Below are positions 1 through 7,589 of a DNA stretch of 19,307 nt, in pieces; position 1 is the first letter of the stretch; each line of letters starts with the position of its first letter. The DNA is taken from the NCBI GenBank assembly GCA_947177105.1, contig CAMWTF010000009.1:1-19307 (forward strand), in the 5' to 3' direction. The position numbers and the translations under genes were made by a program. The notes beneath the pieces are model-generated. The model had not been told where the DNA came from. It saw only the letters and a program-made list of their open reading frames with translations, and did not search any database. The stretch is from an uncultured Lachnospiraceae bacterium. GTDB lineage: Bacteria; Bacillota; Clostridia; Lachnospirales; Lachnospiraceae.

Positions 1-583
1 TGCCTAAACCGGTCAGCACGTCAAACATGGAGTGCTGCTTCAGGAACATGGTGGACAGGATGATGGAGACACACAGCGTCAGCGACGAATTTCTAAGCCA
101 GCGCTTTTTCCCCAGCGAACAGCGGCACAGGGCCACATGGGCGCCGATGGAGTTGTACACATGGATGCTGGGCCACAGGTTGGTGGGGGTGTCCGTCCGC
201 CACAGCCGGGCTACCATGTGGGTAAATATATTGTCCCGGGGCATGGCGTAGGGCCGCAGGTGGTGACCGTTGGGCCACAGGGTGGACACCAGCAGGAACA
301 CCGTCATGCCTGTGAACAGAAAAATACATGCCCGCCGGTAATCAGGCTTACTCTTGAAAAAGAGGAACAGCACCACGGCGCTCACATACAAAAACCACAA
401 AAGGTAAGGGACAATGAACACCTCACAGAAAGGGATGTGGTCGTCAATGGCCATATGGATCACATGGTAATGTTTGGTCACTGTCCGTTCCAGGTAGCAG
501 AACCAGGTCATATAGAGTATCCCATAGAGTATCAGCGGGATGCCATGCTTATACTTCTTATAGAATTTCTTTGCGCTTTCCAT
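1..583 (-). CDS. PAP2-family membrane phosphatase (partial, N-terminal 194 residues)
   Basis: The reading frame starts at the ATG complementary to 581-583 and runs off the left edge, so only the first 194 residues are present. Four hydrophobic stretches are visible, at about residues 15-35, 55-80, 88-108 and 170-190, so it is an integral membrane protein. After the third one comes an RPYAMPRDN stretch, then WPSIHVYNSIGAH, which fits the second phosphatase motif of the PAP2 superfamily (PSxH), then KQHSMFDVLTG, which fits the third motif (H and D as the catalytic pair). Such proteins dephosphorylate lipid phosphates such as phosphatidate or polyprenyl diphosphates at the membrane. The upstream gene is a lipid kinase on the same strand, so the two may act on the same lipid pool in opposite directions; that is inference. 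A GGGG-containing ribosome binding site lies upstream of the ATG. The exact substrate cannot be read from the sequence. Confidence 0.8.
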   Translation of the reverse strand, partial: MESAKKFYKKYKHGIPLILYGILYMTWFCYLERTVTKHYHVIHMAIDDHIPFCEVFIVPYLLWFLYVSAVVLFLFFKSKPDYRRACIFLFTGMTVFLLVSTLWPNGHHLRPYAMPRDNIFTHMVARLWRTDTPTNLWPSIHVYNSIGAHVALCRCSLGKKRWLRNSSLTLCVSIILSTMFLKQHSMFDVLTGLG

Positions 584-632
584 AATGTTTGTCTATCCCC
601 TTTTTTTAAGACAGGTTGTATTAACGTTCCTA

Positions 633-660
633 AATATAGCACAAATTTATCTTTTTTCAA
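633..660 (-). promoter_or_regulatory. Promoter of the PAP2-family gene
   Basis: On the minus strand a TTGAAA -35 box (655-660) and a TATATT -10 box (633-638) are separated by 16 bp, with a TGc extended -10 just before the -10 box. It lies about 50 bp upstream of the PAP2 start codon, in the AT-rich gap after the lipid kinase gene. The PAP2 gene can therefore be transcribed on its own, although readthrough from the kinase gene is also possible because I see no terminator between them. Confidence 0.6.
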
Positions 661-709
661 GAGGAAAAATACAAAATTAAGGAAATACACAGTAATTTTA
701 AGATTTTCT

Positions 710-1645
710 TCAGATATACATCCGCAGCGCCCGGTGCTGGCAGATGACAGTCAGCCGGTCACTGCGGCGTTCCACCTCCCCGTCCGTGTGTACCCACAGA
801 GGGGCGGAAGTCTGGATTTCCACCTTTTGCGCGCGGTAGGCCGTGATGCCTTTGAACATATAGTGTCTGCCGATGAAGGCGGTGGGCAGCGCCACTAAAA
901 TAAGAGCCTTGGACAGATCCCCCACTACACACAGATCCAGCAAGCCGTCCCGGTAGTCGGCATGGGGCGCAAATTTAAAGCCGCCTCCTTCATACATATG
1001 GTTCATGAAGGCCACGAACAATATTTTTTGGATGGATATGGGTTCGCCGCCGTCTATGCGGATCTGACAGGATACCGCCCTGCTGGCAAACAGCTGCTTC
1101 AAGGCGATTCCCAGATAGGTCAGCTTGCCCAGGCCGATTTTGTTCAGGAACCCCTTCATTTCCGAGCGGTTGGTCTCCTCACAGACCGCCGCGTCAAAGC
1201 CGATGCCGCTGCTGACAATAAAACGGTGGCTGGAGCCGTCCCCGTAGGTGGTGGTGCCGATATCCACGGCGGTGGTGCCCTCCGCCTCCAATATCCGCTT
1301 CAGAGCCTTCAAAGGATCCCGGGGGATGGGCATGTCCCGGGTAAAATCATTGCCGGAGCCGATGGGAATATAGCCCAGCGCCACCCGTGAGAGATCATCA
1401 ATCCCCTGCAGAGCCTCGTCCATGGTTCCGTCCCCGCCCAGGATCACAATATGGTGGGGCTGCGAGGAACTGCCGGAGGCAATCTCCCTGGTCAGGCGGG
1501 TGATATCCCCCGCTGCCCGGGAGAAATGCGCCTCATAAGAAACATGAGCCGCCTGCAGATACGGTTCGATAACTGCATCCCACAGCTTCTGCCCCTTGCC
1601 GGACCGGGATACGGGATTTAGTATAAAATGATAGGTCTTTTCCAT
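710..1645 (-). CDS. Diacylglycerol kinase-family lipid kinase (DAGKc domain)
   Basis: The product is a 311-residue soluble kinase of the DgkB/YegS/BmrU type, which phosphorylates diacylglycerol or a related lipid with ATP at the membrane surface. The N-terminus (residues 1-20) carries the NPVSRSGKG element, residues 70-74 are the GGDGT nucleotide-binding motif, and residues 91-100 read GYIPIGSGND, all characteristic of the DAGK catalytic domain. The C-terminal half holds the beta-sandwich domain, and the length matches the family. I place the start at 1645 rather than at the in-frame ATG at 1702: a GGAGG ribosome binding site sits six bases upstream of the 1645 ATG, and 1702 falls between the -35 and -10 boxes of a good promoter. 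In Firmicutes this enzyme recycles diacylglycerol left by lipoteichoic acid synthesis. The exact lipid substrate here is not certain. Confidence 0.9.
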   Translation of the reverse strand: MEKTYHFILNPVSRSGKGQKLWDAVIEPYLQAAHVSYEAHFSRAAGDITRLTREIASGSSSQPHHIVILGGDGTMDEALQGIDDLSRVALGYIPIGSGNDFTRDMPIPRDPLKALKRILEAEGTTAVDIGTTTYGDGSSHRFIVSSGIGFDAAVCEETNRSEMKGFLNKIGLGKLTYLGIALKQLFASRAVSCQIRIDGGEPISIQKILFVAFMNHMYEGGGFKFAPHADYRDGLLDLCVVGDLSKALILVALPTAFIGRHYMFKGITAYRAQKVEIQTSAPLWVHTDGEVERRSDRLTVICQHRALRMYI

Positions 1646-1692
1646 TATTTCCTCCCTGTCAGAATTTTGCATAGGCCCTGCCGCCCGGTAAT

Positions 1693-1721
1693 ATTCTATC
1701 ATATCGTCCCGGACTTCGCAA
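1693..1721 (-). promoter_or_regulatory. Promoter of the lipid kinase gene
   Basis: On the minus strand TTGCGA (1716-1721) and TAGAAT (1693-1698) are 17 bp apart, with TGa forming an extended -10. Transcription would begin near 1686, about 40 bases before the start codon. It is divergent from the glyA promoter, whose -35 box lies about 45 bp away, so the two share one intergenic region. Confidence 0.65.
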
Positions 1722-1766
1722 GATTTCCCCGGTTCAAAGCGGGGAACAGAAAAATAACGAAATTCC

Positions 1767-1794
1767 TTGCAAACTGGAATAGATATGTTATACT
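1767..1794 (+). promoter_or_regulatory. Promoter of glyA
   Basis: TTGCAA (1767-1772) and TATACT (1789-1794) are separated by 16 bp, with TGt giving an extended -10. The start region carries TGTATATGCA at 1801-1810, three bases after TATACTTTT. Nearly the same arrangement occurs before the GH3 gene (8139-8159), which hints at a shared regulator or a shared start-site preference. Confidence 0.65.
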
Positions 1795-1847
1795 TTTAAA
1801 TGTATATGCATTTTTAGGATAAAACAGCAAAAGCAGGAGGAGAGCAT

Positions 1848-3086
1848 ATGTATTCATTAGACGAAGTGAGAAACGTTGACCCTGAGATCGCCCAGGCCAT
1901 CGAGGATGAGCAGGCTAGGCAGAACAGCCACATCGAACTGATCGCGTCCGAGAACTGGGTGAGCAAGGCCGTGATGGCAGCCATGGGCAGCCCCCTGACC
2001 AACAAATACGCCGAAGGATATCCGGGCAAGAGATATTACGGCGGCTGTGACTGCGTGGACGTGGTGGAGAATCTGGCCATCGACAGGGCCAGGGAGTTAT
2101 TCGGCTGCGACTATGCCAACGTGCAGCCCCACTCCGGCGCCCAGGCCAACATGGCAGTACAGTTTGCGGTGTGCAAGCCCGGGGACACCGTCATGGGCAT
2201 GAATCTGGATCACGGCGGACACCTGACCCATGGCAGCCCGGTGAACATGTCGGGAAAATACTTCCATATCGTCCCTTACGGCGTCAACGACGAGGGCTTT
2301 ATCGACTATGACAGACTGCGCGAGATTGCGCTGGAGGCAAAGCCGAAGATGATCATCGCCGGCGCTTCCGCATATGCCAGAACCATAGATTTCAAGAAAT
2401 TCCGGGAGGTGGCCGACGAGGTGGGCGCCGTGCTGATGGTAGATATGGCCCACATTGCCGGCCTGGTGGCGGCGGGTCTGCATCCCAGCCCTATTCCCTA
2501 TGCGGACGTGACCACCACTACCACTCACAAGACCCTGCGGGGCCCAAGGGGCGGCCTGATCCTTTGCAATAAGGAGGCAGCCGACAAGTACAACTTTAAT
2601 AAGGCCATCTTCCCCGGCATCCAGGGCGGCCCCCTGATGCATGTGATCGCCGCCAAGGCAGTGTGCTTCAAGGAGGCGCTGGGCGACGAGTTCAAGGCAT
2701 ATCAGCAGGGCATCATCGACAATGCCCAGGCGCTGTGCCGGGGGCTGATAAGCCGTGACATCAAAATTGTGTCCGGCGGCACGGACAATCACTTGATGCT
2801 GGTGGATCTGACGACTTACGGCCTCACGGGCAAAGCGGTGGAAAAACTGCTGGATGCGGCACATATCACCTGCAACAAGAACACGATTCCCAATGATCCC
2901 CAGTCTCCCTTCGTGACCAGCGGTGTGCGTCTGGGAACTCCCGCTGTGACATCCCGCGGCATGAATACAGGGGACATGGACAGGATAGCAGAGGCCATCG
3001 CCATGGTGATCAAGGGCGGCGAAGAGAAGGTGCCTCAGGCAAGAGCTATCGTGCAGGAACTCACCGACAAGTATCCGCTGAACTAA
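1848..3086 (+). CDS. glyA: Serine hydroxymethyltransferase
   Basis: This cytosolic PLP enzyme interconverts serine plus tetrahydrofolate with glycine plus 5,10-methylene-tetrahydrofolate, the main source of one-carbon units. The 412-residue protein has the family's full length. Visible signatures are ELIASENWVS near residue 30, the NKYAEGYPGKRYYGG block near residues 50-65, and the PLP-binding lysine at about residue 228 in TTTTHKTLRGPRGG. The ATG follows an AGGAGG ribosome binding site eight bases upstream, so the start is secure. The gene is first in its unit, read from its own extended -10 promoter, and the lipoprotein gene follows after 39 bases with no terminator. It fits with nearby aspartate/homoserine genes because methionine synthesis draws on the same folate pool. 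The identification is firm. Confidence 0.97.
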   Translation: MYSLDEVRNVDPEIAQAIEDEQARQNSHIELIASENWVSKAVMAAMGSPLTNKYAEGYPGKRYYGGCDCVDVVENLAIDRARELFGCDYANVQPHSGAQANMAVQFAVCKPGDTVMGMNLDHGGHLTHGSPVNMSGKYFHIVPYGVNDEGFIDYDRLREIALEAKPKMIIAGASAYARTIDFKKFREVADEVGAVLMVDMAHIAGLVAAGLHPSPIPYADVTTTTTHKTLRGPRGGLILCNKEAADKYNFNKAIFPGIQGGPLMHVIAAKAVCFKEALGDEFKAYQQGIIDNAQALCRGLISRDIKIVSGGTDNHLMLVDLTTYGLTGKAVEKLLDAAHITCNKNTIPNDPQSPFVTSGVRLGTPAVTSRGMNTGDMDRIAEAIAMVIKGGEEKVPQARAIVQELTDKYPLN

Positions 3087-3125
3087 GATGGGAATGTTTC
3101 ATGTTCCGAGAGATATATTGAGGAG

Positions 3126-4265
3126 ATGATGGAGCAAATGTTTATTAATATGTATAACAAAGTAAGAATGAGATTTGGGGCGCTGGCCTGTATTGCGGCG
3201 CTGGGATTGTCCGGCTGCGGCACAGGCGCCCAGGTGGGCGGCGCAGTGGACAGAAACCTTGATACGGAGGGCTACACCCGAGATGAGAGCAGCCAGCCCC
3301 AGGAGAGTGATCCTTCACAGGAGAGCAGCGGGGAAATCACAGACATTAACAATACCTCCAGGGAAAATGAAAATACGGGAGAGCTGAACGAGTTTGGCCT
3401 GGATCTGGAGACCATGGATATTGTCAAGTACAATATCTATGTGGAATTGAACAACACCATTGTGGAGATTATGGATAATATCGACAACTATTTCCTGGTG
3501 GTGGACACGACGGAGGAGTTTCGTTTCCGGGATGACGCAGAGTACAGCTACGGCTATCGGATCAAGGGCTTTAACCTGGATGCGGTGGAGGATGCGGAGC
3601 TGGTATACGGCGTGGAACCCGCATATGAGACGCTGGATGAACTGGTGGAAGCCATGCTGCCCTCCATGCGGGAGATTATGGAGACCTTTGACGCTATAGA
3701 CGACTCCGAGTACACCTACGAGCAGAACCAGTACCAGCAGCCAAAGGAAAACCATGTCCGGCTGATGGCTTGTCTGGAGGAGTTTACCACATATGCCTAT
3801 GAGTACATGGAGCGGATTGATGTAATCGCCGACGAGAGGACCGCGGCCCAGGAGGCGAAGATGCTGGAGGAGGGACAGCTGATAATCTATAATTTCAGTC
3901 ATATGCTGACCCTGTCCTCCCAGATTCTGGATGAGATCTACGCCCAGGGAATTGATGATTATAACCTGACAGAGCTGGATCTGACCCCTATCTACCCGCT
4001 GTTTGAGGAGATGCAGGCCACGGCGGCAGCCTACGACGAGGCGGTCAGCGACAACAACCAGTTGATGAAGGAATCTCTGTCCAACCGTCAGGTATACGCA
4101 GGCAACTGGAATGGCCTGATACAGGCTTTTGAATGGATGATCAAACAGGTGGAGAGCGGAGTGCCCTATGAGAACCCCTCCCATGAGTATCTGGGCGGTT
4201 TGCAGCATATCTATGTGGTGCTGTCCGACCGTGTGGAGGACTACAACGGTATTTTCGTGCAGTAG
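3126..4265 (+). CDS. Secreted lipoprotein resembling DUF3829 (YiiG-like)
   Basis: The N-terminus has a short basic part (about residues 12-16), a hydrophobic stretch and the lipobox LSGC, with the lipidated cysteine at residue 31. Mature protein should therefore be tethered to the outer face of the membrane. A Ser/Gln/Glu-rich linker (about residues 45-85) leads into an acidic, largely helical domain of about 290 residues, consistent with the DUF3829/YiiG type of lipoprotein; its function is unknown. This family match is from general resemblance, not a strict motif. The start is uncertain: ATG codons at 3126, 3129, 3138 and 3150 are all in frame, and the GAGGAG at 3120-3125 directly abuts the first one, so 3138 is also plausible. 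It lies 39 bases after glyA on the same strand and is probably cotranscribed. Confidence 0.72.
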   Translation: MMEQMFINMYNKVRMRFGALACIAALGLSGCGTGAQVGGAVDRNLDTEGYTRDESSQPQESDPSQESSGEITDINNTSRENENTGELNEFGLDLETMDIVKYNIYVELNNTIVEIMDNIDNYFLVVDTTEEFRFRDDAEYSYGYRIKGFNLDAVEDAELVYGVEPAYETLDELVEAMLPSMREIMETFDAIDDSEYTYEQNQYQQPKENHVRLMACLEEFTTYAYEYMERIDVIADERTAAQEAKMLEEGQLIIYNFSHMLTLSSQILDEIYAQGIDDYNLTELDLTPIYPLFEEMQATAAAYDEAVSDNNQLMKESLSNRQVYAGNWNGLIQAFEWMIKQVESGVPYENPSHEYLGGLQHIYVVLSDRVEDYNGIFVQ

Positions 4266-4293
4266 GCAGCCTGATATCGGCCGTGGTTTCGAT

Positions 4294-4315
4294 TGACCAA
4301 AGGTGAGTTTGGTCA
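4294..4315. repeat. Perfect 8-bp inverted repeat upstream of the pheB-hom-lysC promoter
   Basis: TGACCAAA (4294-4301) and TTTGGTCA (4308-4315) form a perfect inverted repeat around a 6-base loop. There is no T-run after it, so it is a weak candidate for the terminator of the glyA unit. It ends 26 bp before the -35 box of the pheB-like gene, so it may instead be a protein binding site. The sequence alone does not decide between these. Confidence 0.5.
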
Positions 4316-4341
4316 GGATTGCAAATTCTTAGAAAAAATCC

Positions 4342-4370
4342 TTGCGTTTACAGCAGGTTCGTGCTAAAAT
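4342..4370 (+). promoter_or_regulatory. Promoter of the pheB-like/hom/lysC unit
   Basis: TTGCGT (4342-4347) and TAAAAT (4365-4370) are separated by 17 bp, and TGc makes an extended -10. It sits about 40 bp upstream of the start codon at 4412, which argues against the longer in-frame start at 4319 because that ATG lies upstream of the promoter. Confidence 0.65.
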
Positions 4371-4411
4371 ATCTTTCGTTGACGTACAAATGTGCGCGGG
4401 AGAAACACATC

Positions 4412-4855
4412 ATGAAAGACAATGTCAAATATTATATGGTGCGCAGGAAGGCTATACCGGAGGTGCTGCTGAAAGTGGTAGAGGCTAAGAGTCTTCTGGA
4501 ATCGGAGAAGGTGGAAACCATACAAGATGCAGTGGATGCGGTAGGCATCAGCAGAAGTTCTTTTTATAAGTATAAGGACGACATCTTTGAGTTTCATGAC
4601 AACGCACGGGGGACGACGATTACTTTGACACTCCAGATGGAGGATGAACCGGGGCTTTTGTCGGATGTATTGAAGGTCATCGCGGAGTTTCGGGGAAATA
4701 TCCTGACCATTCACCAGAGCATCCCCATCAACGGGATCGCGTCTCTGAGCATCAGCATACAGGTGCTGCAGACCACCGGAGACGTGGCCCGGATGATACA
4801 GGAACTGGAGAACCAGCGGGGTGTACACCATGTAGTGATTTTGGCGAAAGAATAA
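4412..4855 (+). CDS. ACT domain protein, UPF0735/PheB-like
   Basis: The 147-residue protein has the usual length and layout of the UPF0735 family (Bacillus PheB). Residues 1-65 are helical with a helix-turn-helix-like stretch (about 35-56, ending SRSSFYKYKDDIF). Residues about 69-144 form one ACT domain, with MEDEPGLLSDVLKVIAEF holding the conserved ACT turn and helix. ACT domains usually bind an amino acid and control a partner enzyme or promoter. The next gene is homoserine dehydrogenase and then aspartate kinase, so a regulatory role in this pathway is likely but inferred; in Bacillus the homologue sits next to pheA. The start at 4412 has a GGGAG ribosome binding site. The calling of the family is confident; the ligand is unknown. 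Confidence 0.88.
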   Translation: MKDNVKYYMVRRKAIPEVLLKVVEAKSLLESEKVETIQDAVDAVGISRSSFYKYKDDIFEFHDNARGTTITLTLQMEDEPGLLSDVLKVIAEFRGNILTIHQSIPINGIASLSISIQVLQTTGDVARMIQELENQRGVHHVVILAKE

Positions 4856-4887
4856 GGGCTGCTGAGGCGGCGGAATGTGAGGAAGAT

Positions 4888-6102
4888 ATGATTTATGTAG
4901 CGGTATTGGGATATGGCACTGTGGGCAGCGGAGTGGTGGAAGTCATCGAGAAAAATAAAGATATGGTGAACAAAAAGTCCGCGGCGCAGCTGGAGATAAA
5001 GTATATTTTGGATCTGCGGGATTTTCCCGGAGATCCTTATGAGCATAAGGTGGTTCATGATGTGAATATCATCTTGGAGGATCCCGAAGTGTCCATTGTC
5101 TGTGAGACCATGGGAGGCGTGAAGCCGGCATATGATTTTACCAGAGCGGCGCTGCTAAAGGGTAAGAGCGTATGCACCTCCAACAAGGAGCTTGTGGCCA
5201 GCCATGGCCCGGAACTGCTGCAGATTGCCCGTGAACACTGCTGCAATTATCTTTTCGAGGCCAGTGTGGGGGGAGGCATTCCCATTATAAGACCGCTTAA
5301 TTATTCCCTGACGGCGGAGAAGCTGGAGGCCATCACGGGCATTTTGAACGGCACCACCAACTATATTTTGACCAAGATGGAGAAGGAGGGGGCGGATTTT
5401 GCCGCCACCTTGAAAAAAGCCCAGGAGAAAGGGTATGCGGAGCGCAATCCCGAGGCGGATATTGAGGGTTATGACGCCTGCCGCAAGATTGCGATCCTGT
5501 CCTCCCTGATGACCGGGCAGAATGTGTCTTATGAGAATATCTACACGGAAGGAATCTCCAGGATCACGGCGGATGACTTTGTCTACGCCAAAGCGGCCGG
5601 CAAGTCCATCAAGCTGCTGGCCATGAGCAAGGATACGCCGGAGGGCACACTGGCCATGGTGTCCCCCTGCATGATCAGCTCGGAGAACCCACTTTATATG
5701 GTCAGCGGTGTGTTCAATGCCGTGTGTGTGCGGGGCAATATGCTGGGAGATTCCATGTATTACGGAAAGGGGGCGGGCAAGCTGCCCACCGCCAGCGCAG
5801 TGGTGTCCGATGTGGTGGACTGCGCCCGGCATCAGGGCAAGACCATCATGTGCTTCTGGAATCAGGAGGAGGCAAAACTGGTGGACATCGGCGATGTGGA
5901 GAGGGGCTTTTTTGTGCGGGCCAAGGCAGATTCCGCAGCGGATGTGGAAGCGGCTTTCCCTGGCGCGGAGAGGATACAGGTTGAGGGCCGGAGCCAGGAC
6001 TGCGGCTATTTCACAAAACCCATGAAGGAGAGGGAGTTCACCGCCAGGTATGAGGCCCTGGGCGATAAGGTTCTGGGGCGTATACGCCTGGAGATGGTGT
6101 AA
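4888..6102 (+). CDS. hom: Homoserine dehydrogenase
   Basis: The enzyme reduces aspartate semialdehyde to homoserine with NAD(P)H, the branch leading to threonine and methionine. The 404-residue protein starts with a Rossmann fold (GYGTVGSG, residues 8-15). The TSNKELV element lies near residue 95, NGTTNYIL at 154-161, and D196 and K200 in EGYDACRK match the catalytic Asp/Lys pair of the family. After about residue 320 there is a C-terminal segment of roughly 80 residues that may be a diverged ACT-type regulatory domain; it is shorter than in Bacillus Hom (about 433 residues). A GAGGAAG ribosome binding site precedes the ATG. The gene starts 32 bases after the ACT gene, so both are surely on one transcript, followed by lysC. 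Confidence 0.95.
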   Translation: MIYVAVLGYGTVGSGVVEVIEKNKDMVNKKSAAQLEIKYILDLRDFPGDPYEHKVVHDVNIILEDPEVSIVCETMGGVKPAYDFTRAALLKGKSVCTSNKELVASHGPELLQIAREHCCNYLFEASVGGGIPIIRPLNYSLTAEKLEAITGILNGTTNYILTKMEKEGADFAATLKKAQEKGYAERNPEADIEGYDACRKIAILSSLMTGQNVSYENIYTEGISRITADDFVYAKAAGKSIKLLAMSKDTPEGTLAMVSPCMISSENPLYMVSGVFNAVCVRGNMLGDSMYYGKGAGKLPTASAVVSDVVDCARHQGKTIMCFWNQEEAKLVDIGDVERGFFVRAKADSAADVEAAFPGAERIQVEGRSQDCGYFTKPMKEREFTARYEALGDKVLGRIRLEMV

Positions 6103-6141
6103 ATATAAATGCAGACAATTGGGAAATATTCTCTGCAGTTA

Positions 6142-6211
6142 AGATTTTCCAAATTCCGCACAGCGCATGTCGCATAATCGGGCAACATGCACTGTGCGGA
6201 AAGGAAAATCT
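6142..6211. repeat. 70-bp imperfect palindrome between hom and lysC
   Basis: Arms AGATTTTCC (6142-6150) and GGAAAATCT (6203-6211) enclose a 17-bp stem formed by 6154-6170 and 6185-6201 that has a single C/T difference (a G-U pair in RNA). An asymmetric internal loop (AAA against A) separates the two stems, and the apical loop is 14 bases. It lies in the 162-base gap between hom and lysC, about 50 bases upstream of the lysC start. There is no T-run after it, so it is not a classical terminator. It could be an RNA processing or stability element, or a small mobile palindrome. Confidence 0.8.
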
Positions 6212-6264
6212 AATCGTTAGTGAGTATATATTAATTATATGAGGAGAGAGGATAAACGGGTATC

Positions 6265-7584
6265 ATGAGAAAGGTAGTGAAATTCGGCGGCAGTTCCCTG
6301 GCCAGCGCCGAGCAGTTTAAGAAGGTAGGAAACATCATCCGCTCGGATGTGGAGAGGAAATTTGTGGTGCCCTCTGCACCCGGCAAGAGGTACGATAAGG
6401 ATATCAAGGTTACCGATATGCTGTATGGCTGCTATGCTCTGGCGGATGCGGATCAGGATTTTAGCGCGGAATTGCAGGCTATCAAAGCCCGTTATCAGGA
6501 AATTATCGACGGGTTGGAATTGTCCCTGTCCCTGGAGGAGGAGTTTGCCGTCATCGAGAGGATGTTTCTGGATAAGGCCGGCAGCAACTATGCAGCCTCC
6601 CGAGGCGAATATCTGAACGGTGTCATTATGGCGCAATATCTGGGATATGAATTTGTGGATGCGGCGCAGGTGATCTTTTTTGACGAAGAGGGCAATTTTG
6701 ATGCGGACAGGACAAACGAGGTGCTTTCCGCCAGACTGGCGGGCTGTGAGGCGGCGGTAATTCCCGGCTTTTACGGCGCAATGCCGGACGGCACGGTGAA
6801 GACCTTCTCCAGAGGAGGATCGGATATCACCGGATCCATTGTGGCCAAGGCCATCAAGGCGGACGTATATGAGAATTGGACCGATGTGTCAGGTTTCCTC
6901 ATCGCAGATCCTCATATCATCGACCGGCCCGAGGCCATCGACGTGATTACATACAGGGAGCTTCGGGAGCTGGCATATATGGGTGTCCCTGTACTTCATG
7001 AGGATGCCATTTTCCCGGTGCGCCAGCAAGGTATTCCCATCAATATCCGCAACACCAACGCGCCGGAGGACAACGGCACCTGGATAGTGGGCAGCACCTG
7101 TCAGAAGTCCCGGTTTGTGATCACCGGTATCGCCGGAAAGAAGGGGTATTGCTCCGTAAATATTGAAAAGGATATGATGAATTCGGAGATCGGCTTTGGC
7201 CGCAGGGTGCTGCAGGCTTTTGAGGACAACGGCATCTCCTTTGAGCATATGCCCTCCGGTATCGACACGCTGACAGTATTTGTACATCAGGACGAGTTCA
7301 TGCACAAGGAGCAGAAGGTGGTTTCGGCGATCCACCGCCTTGCGGAACCGGAGTCCATCGAGATCGAGTCCGATTTGGCCCTGATTGCCGTGGTAGGACG
7401 GGGCATGAAGTCCACCCGGGGCACGGCGGGCCGCATTTTCTCCGCACTGGCACACAACAATGTCAATGTGAAGATGATTGATCAGGGCTCATCGGAATTG
7501 AACATCATCATTGGTGTGGCCAACGAGGATTTCGAGAATGCCATCAGGGCCATCTACGATATCTTTGTGATTGCGCAGCTATAA
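6265..7584 (+). CDS. lysC: Aspartate kinase (monofunctional, with ACT domains)
   Basis: This enzyme phosphorylates aspartate, the first committed step to lysine, threonine and methionine. The 439-residue protein begins with the KFGGSS motif (residues 6-11), and the kinase domain continues to FSRGGSDITGS and the NWTDVSGF and DPHII blocks typical of aspartokinases. From about residue 290 two ACT domains follow, the second holding VGRGMKSTRGTAGRIFSAL and the SSELNIIIGV strand; ACT domains give feedback control by lysine or threonine. It lies 162 bases downstream of hom with no promoter that I can see in between, so it probably shares its transcript despite the strong hairpin. The ribosome binding site is loosely spaced (AGGA 12 bases before the ATG), so translation may be modest or structure-dependent. 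Confidence 0.95.
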   Translation: MRKVVKFGGSSLASAEQFKKVGNIIRSDVERKFVVPSAPGKRYDKDIKVTDMLYGCYALADADQDFSAELQAIKARYQEIIDGLELSLSLEEEFAVIERMFLDKAGSNYAASRGEYLNGVIMAQYLGYEFVDAAQVIFFDEEGNFDADRTNEVLSARLAGCEAAVIPGFYGAMPDGTVKTFSRGGSDITGSIVAKAIKADVYENWTDVSGFLIADPHIIDRPEAIDVITYRELRELAYMGVPVLHEDAIFPVRQQGIPINIRNTNAPEDNGTWIVGSTCQKSRFVITGIAGKKGYCSVNIEKDMMNSEIGFGRRVLQAFEDNGISFEHMPSGIDTLTVFVHQDEFMHKEQKVVSAIHRLAEPESIEIESDLALIAVVGRGMKSTRGTAGRIFSALAHNNVNVKMIDQGSSELNIIIGVANEDFENAIRAIYDIFVIAQL

Positions 7585-7589
7585 ATCGG

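Noticed and set aside
32..898. Long open frame on the plus strand across the PAP2 and kinase genes
   Set aside because: It lies antisense to two recognisable protein families, spans their intergenic gap, and its translation is low-complexity His/Gln-rich text with no family features.
2097..4208. Long antisense frames over glyA (2097-2864) and the lipoprotein gene (3315-4208)
   Set aside because: Both mirror well-supported sense genes, and their translations are His/Leu/Gln-rich without motifs.
6103..6264. Lysine riboswitch or threonine attenuator upstream of lysC
   Set aside because: The gap is too short for a lysine riboswitch, none of its conserved elements is present, there is no leader peptide rich in Thr or Ile, and the hairpin lacks a T-run.
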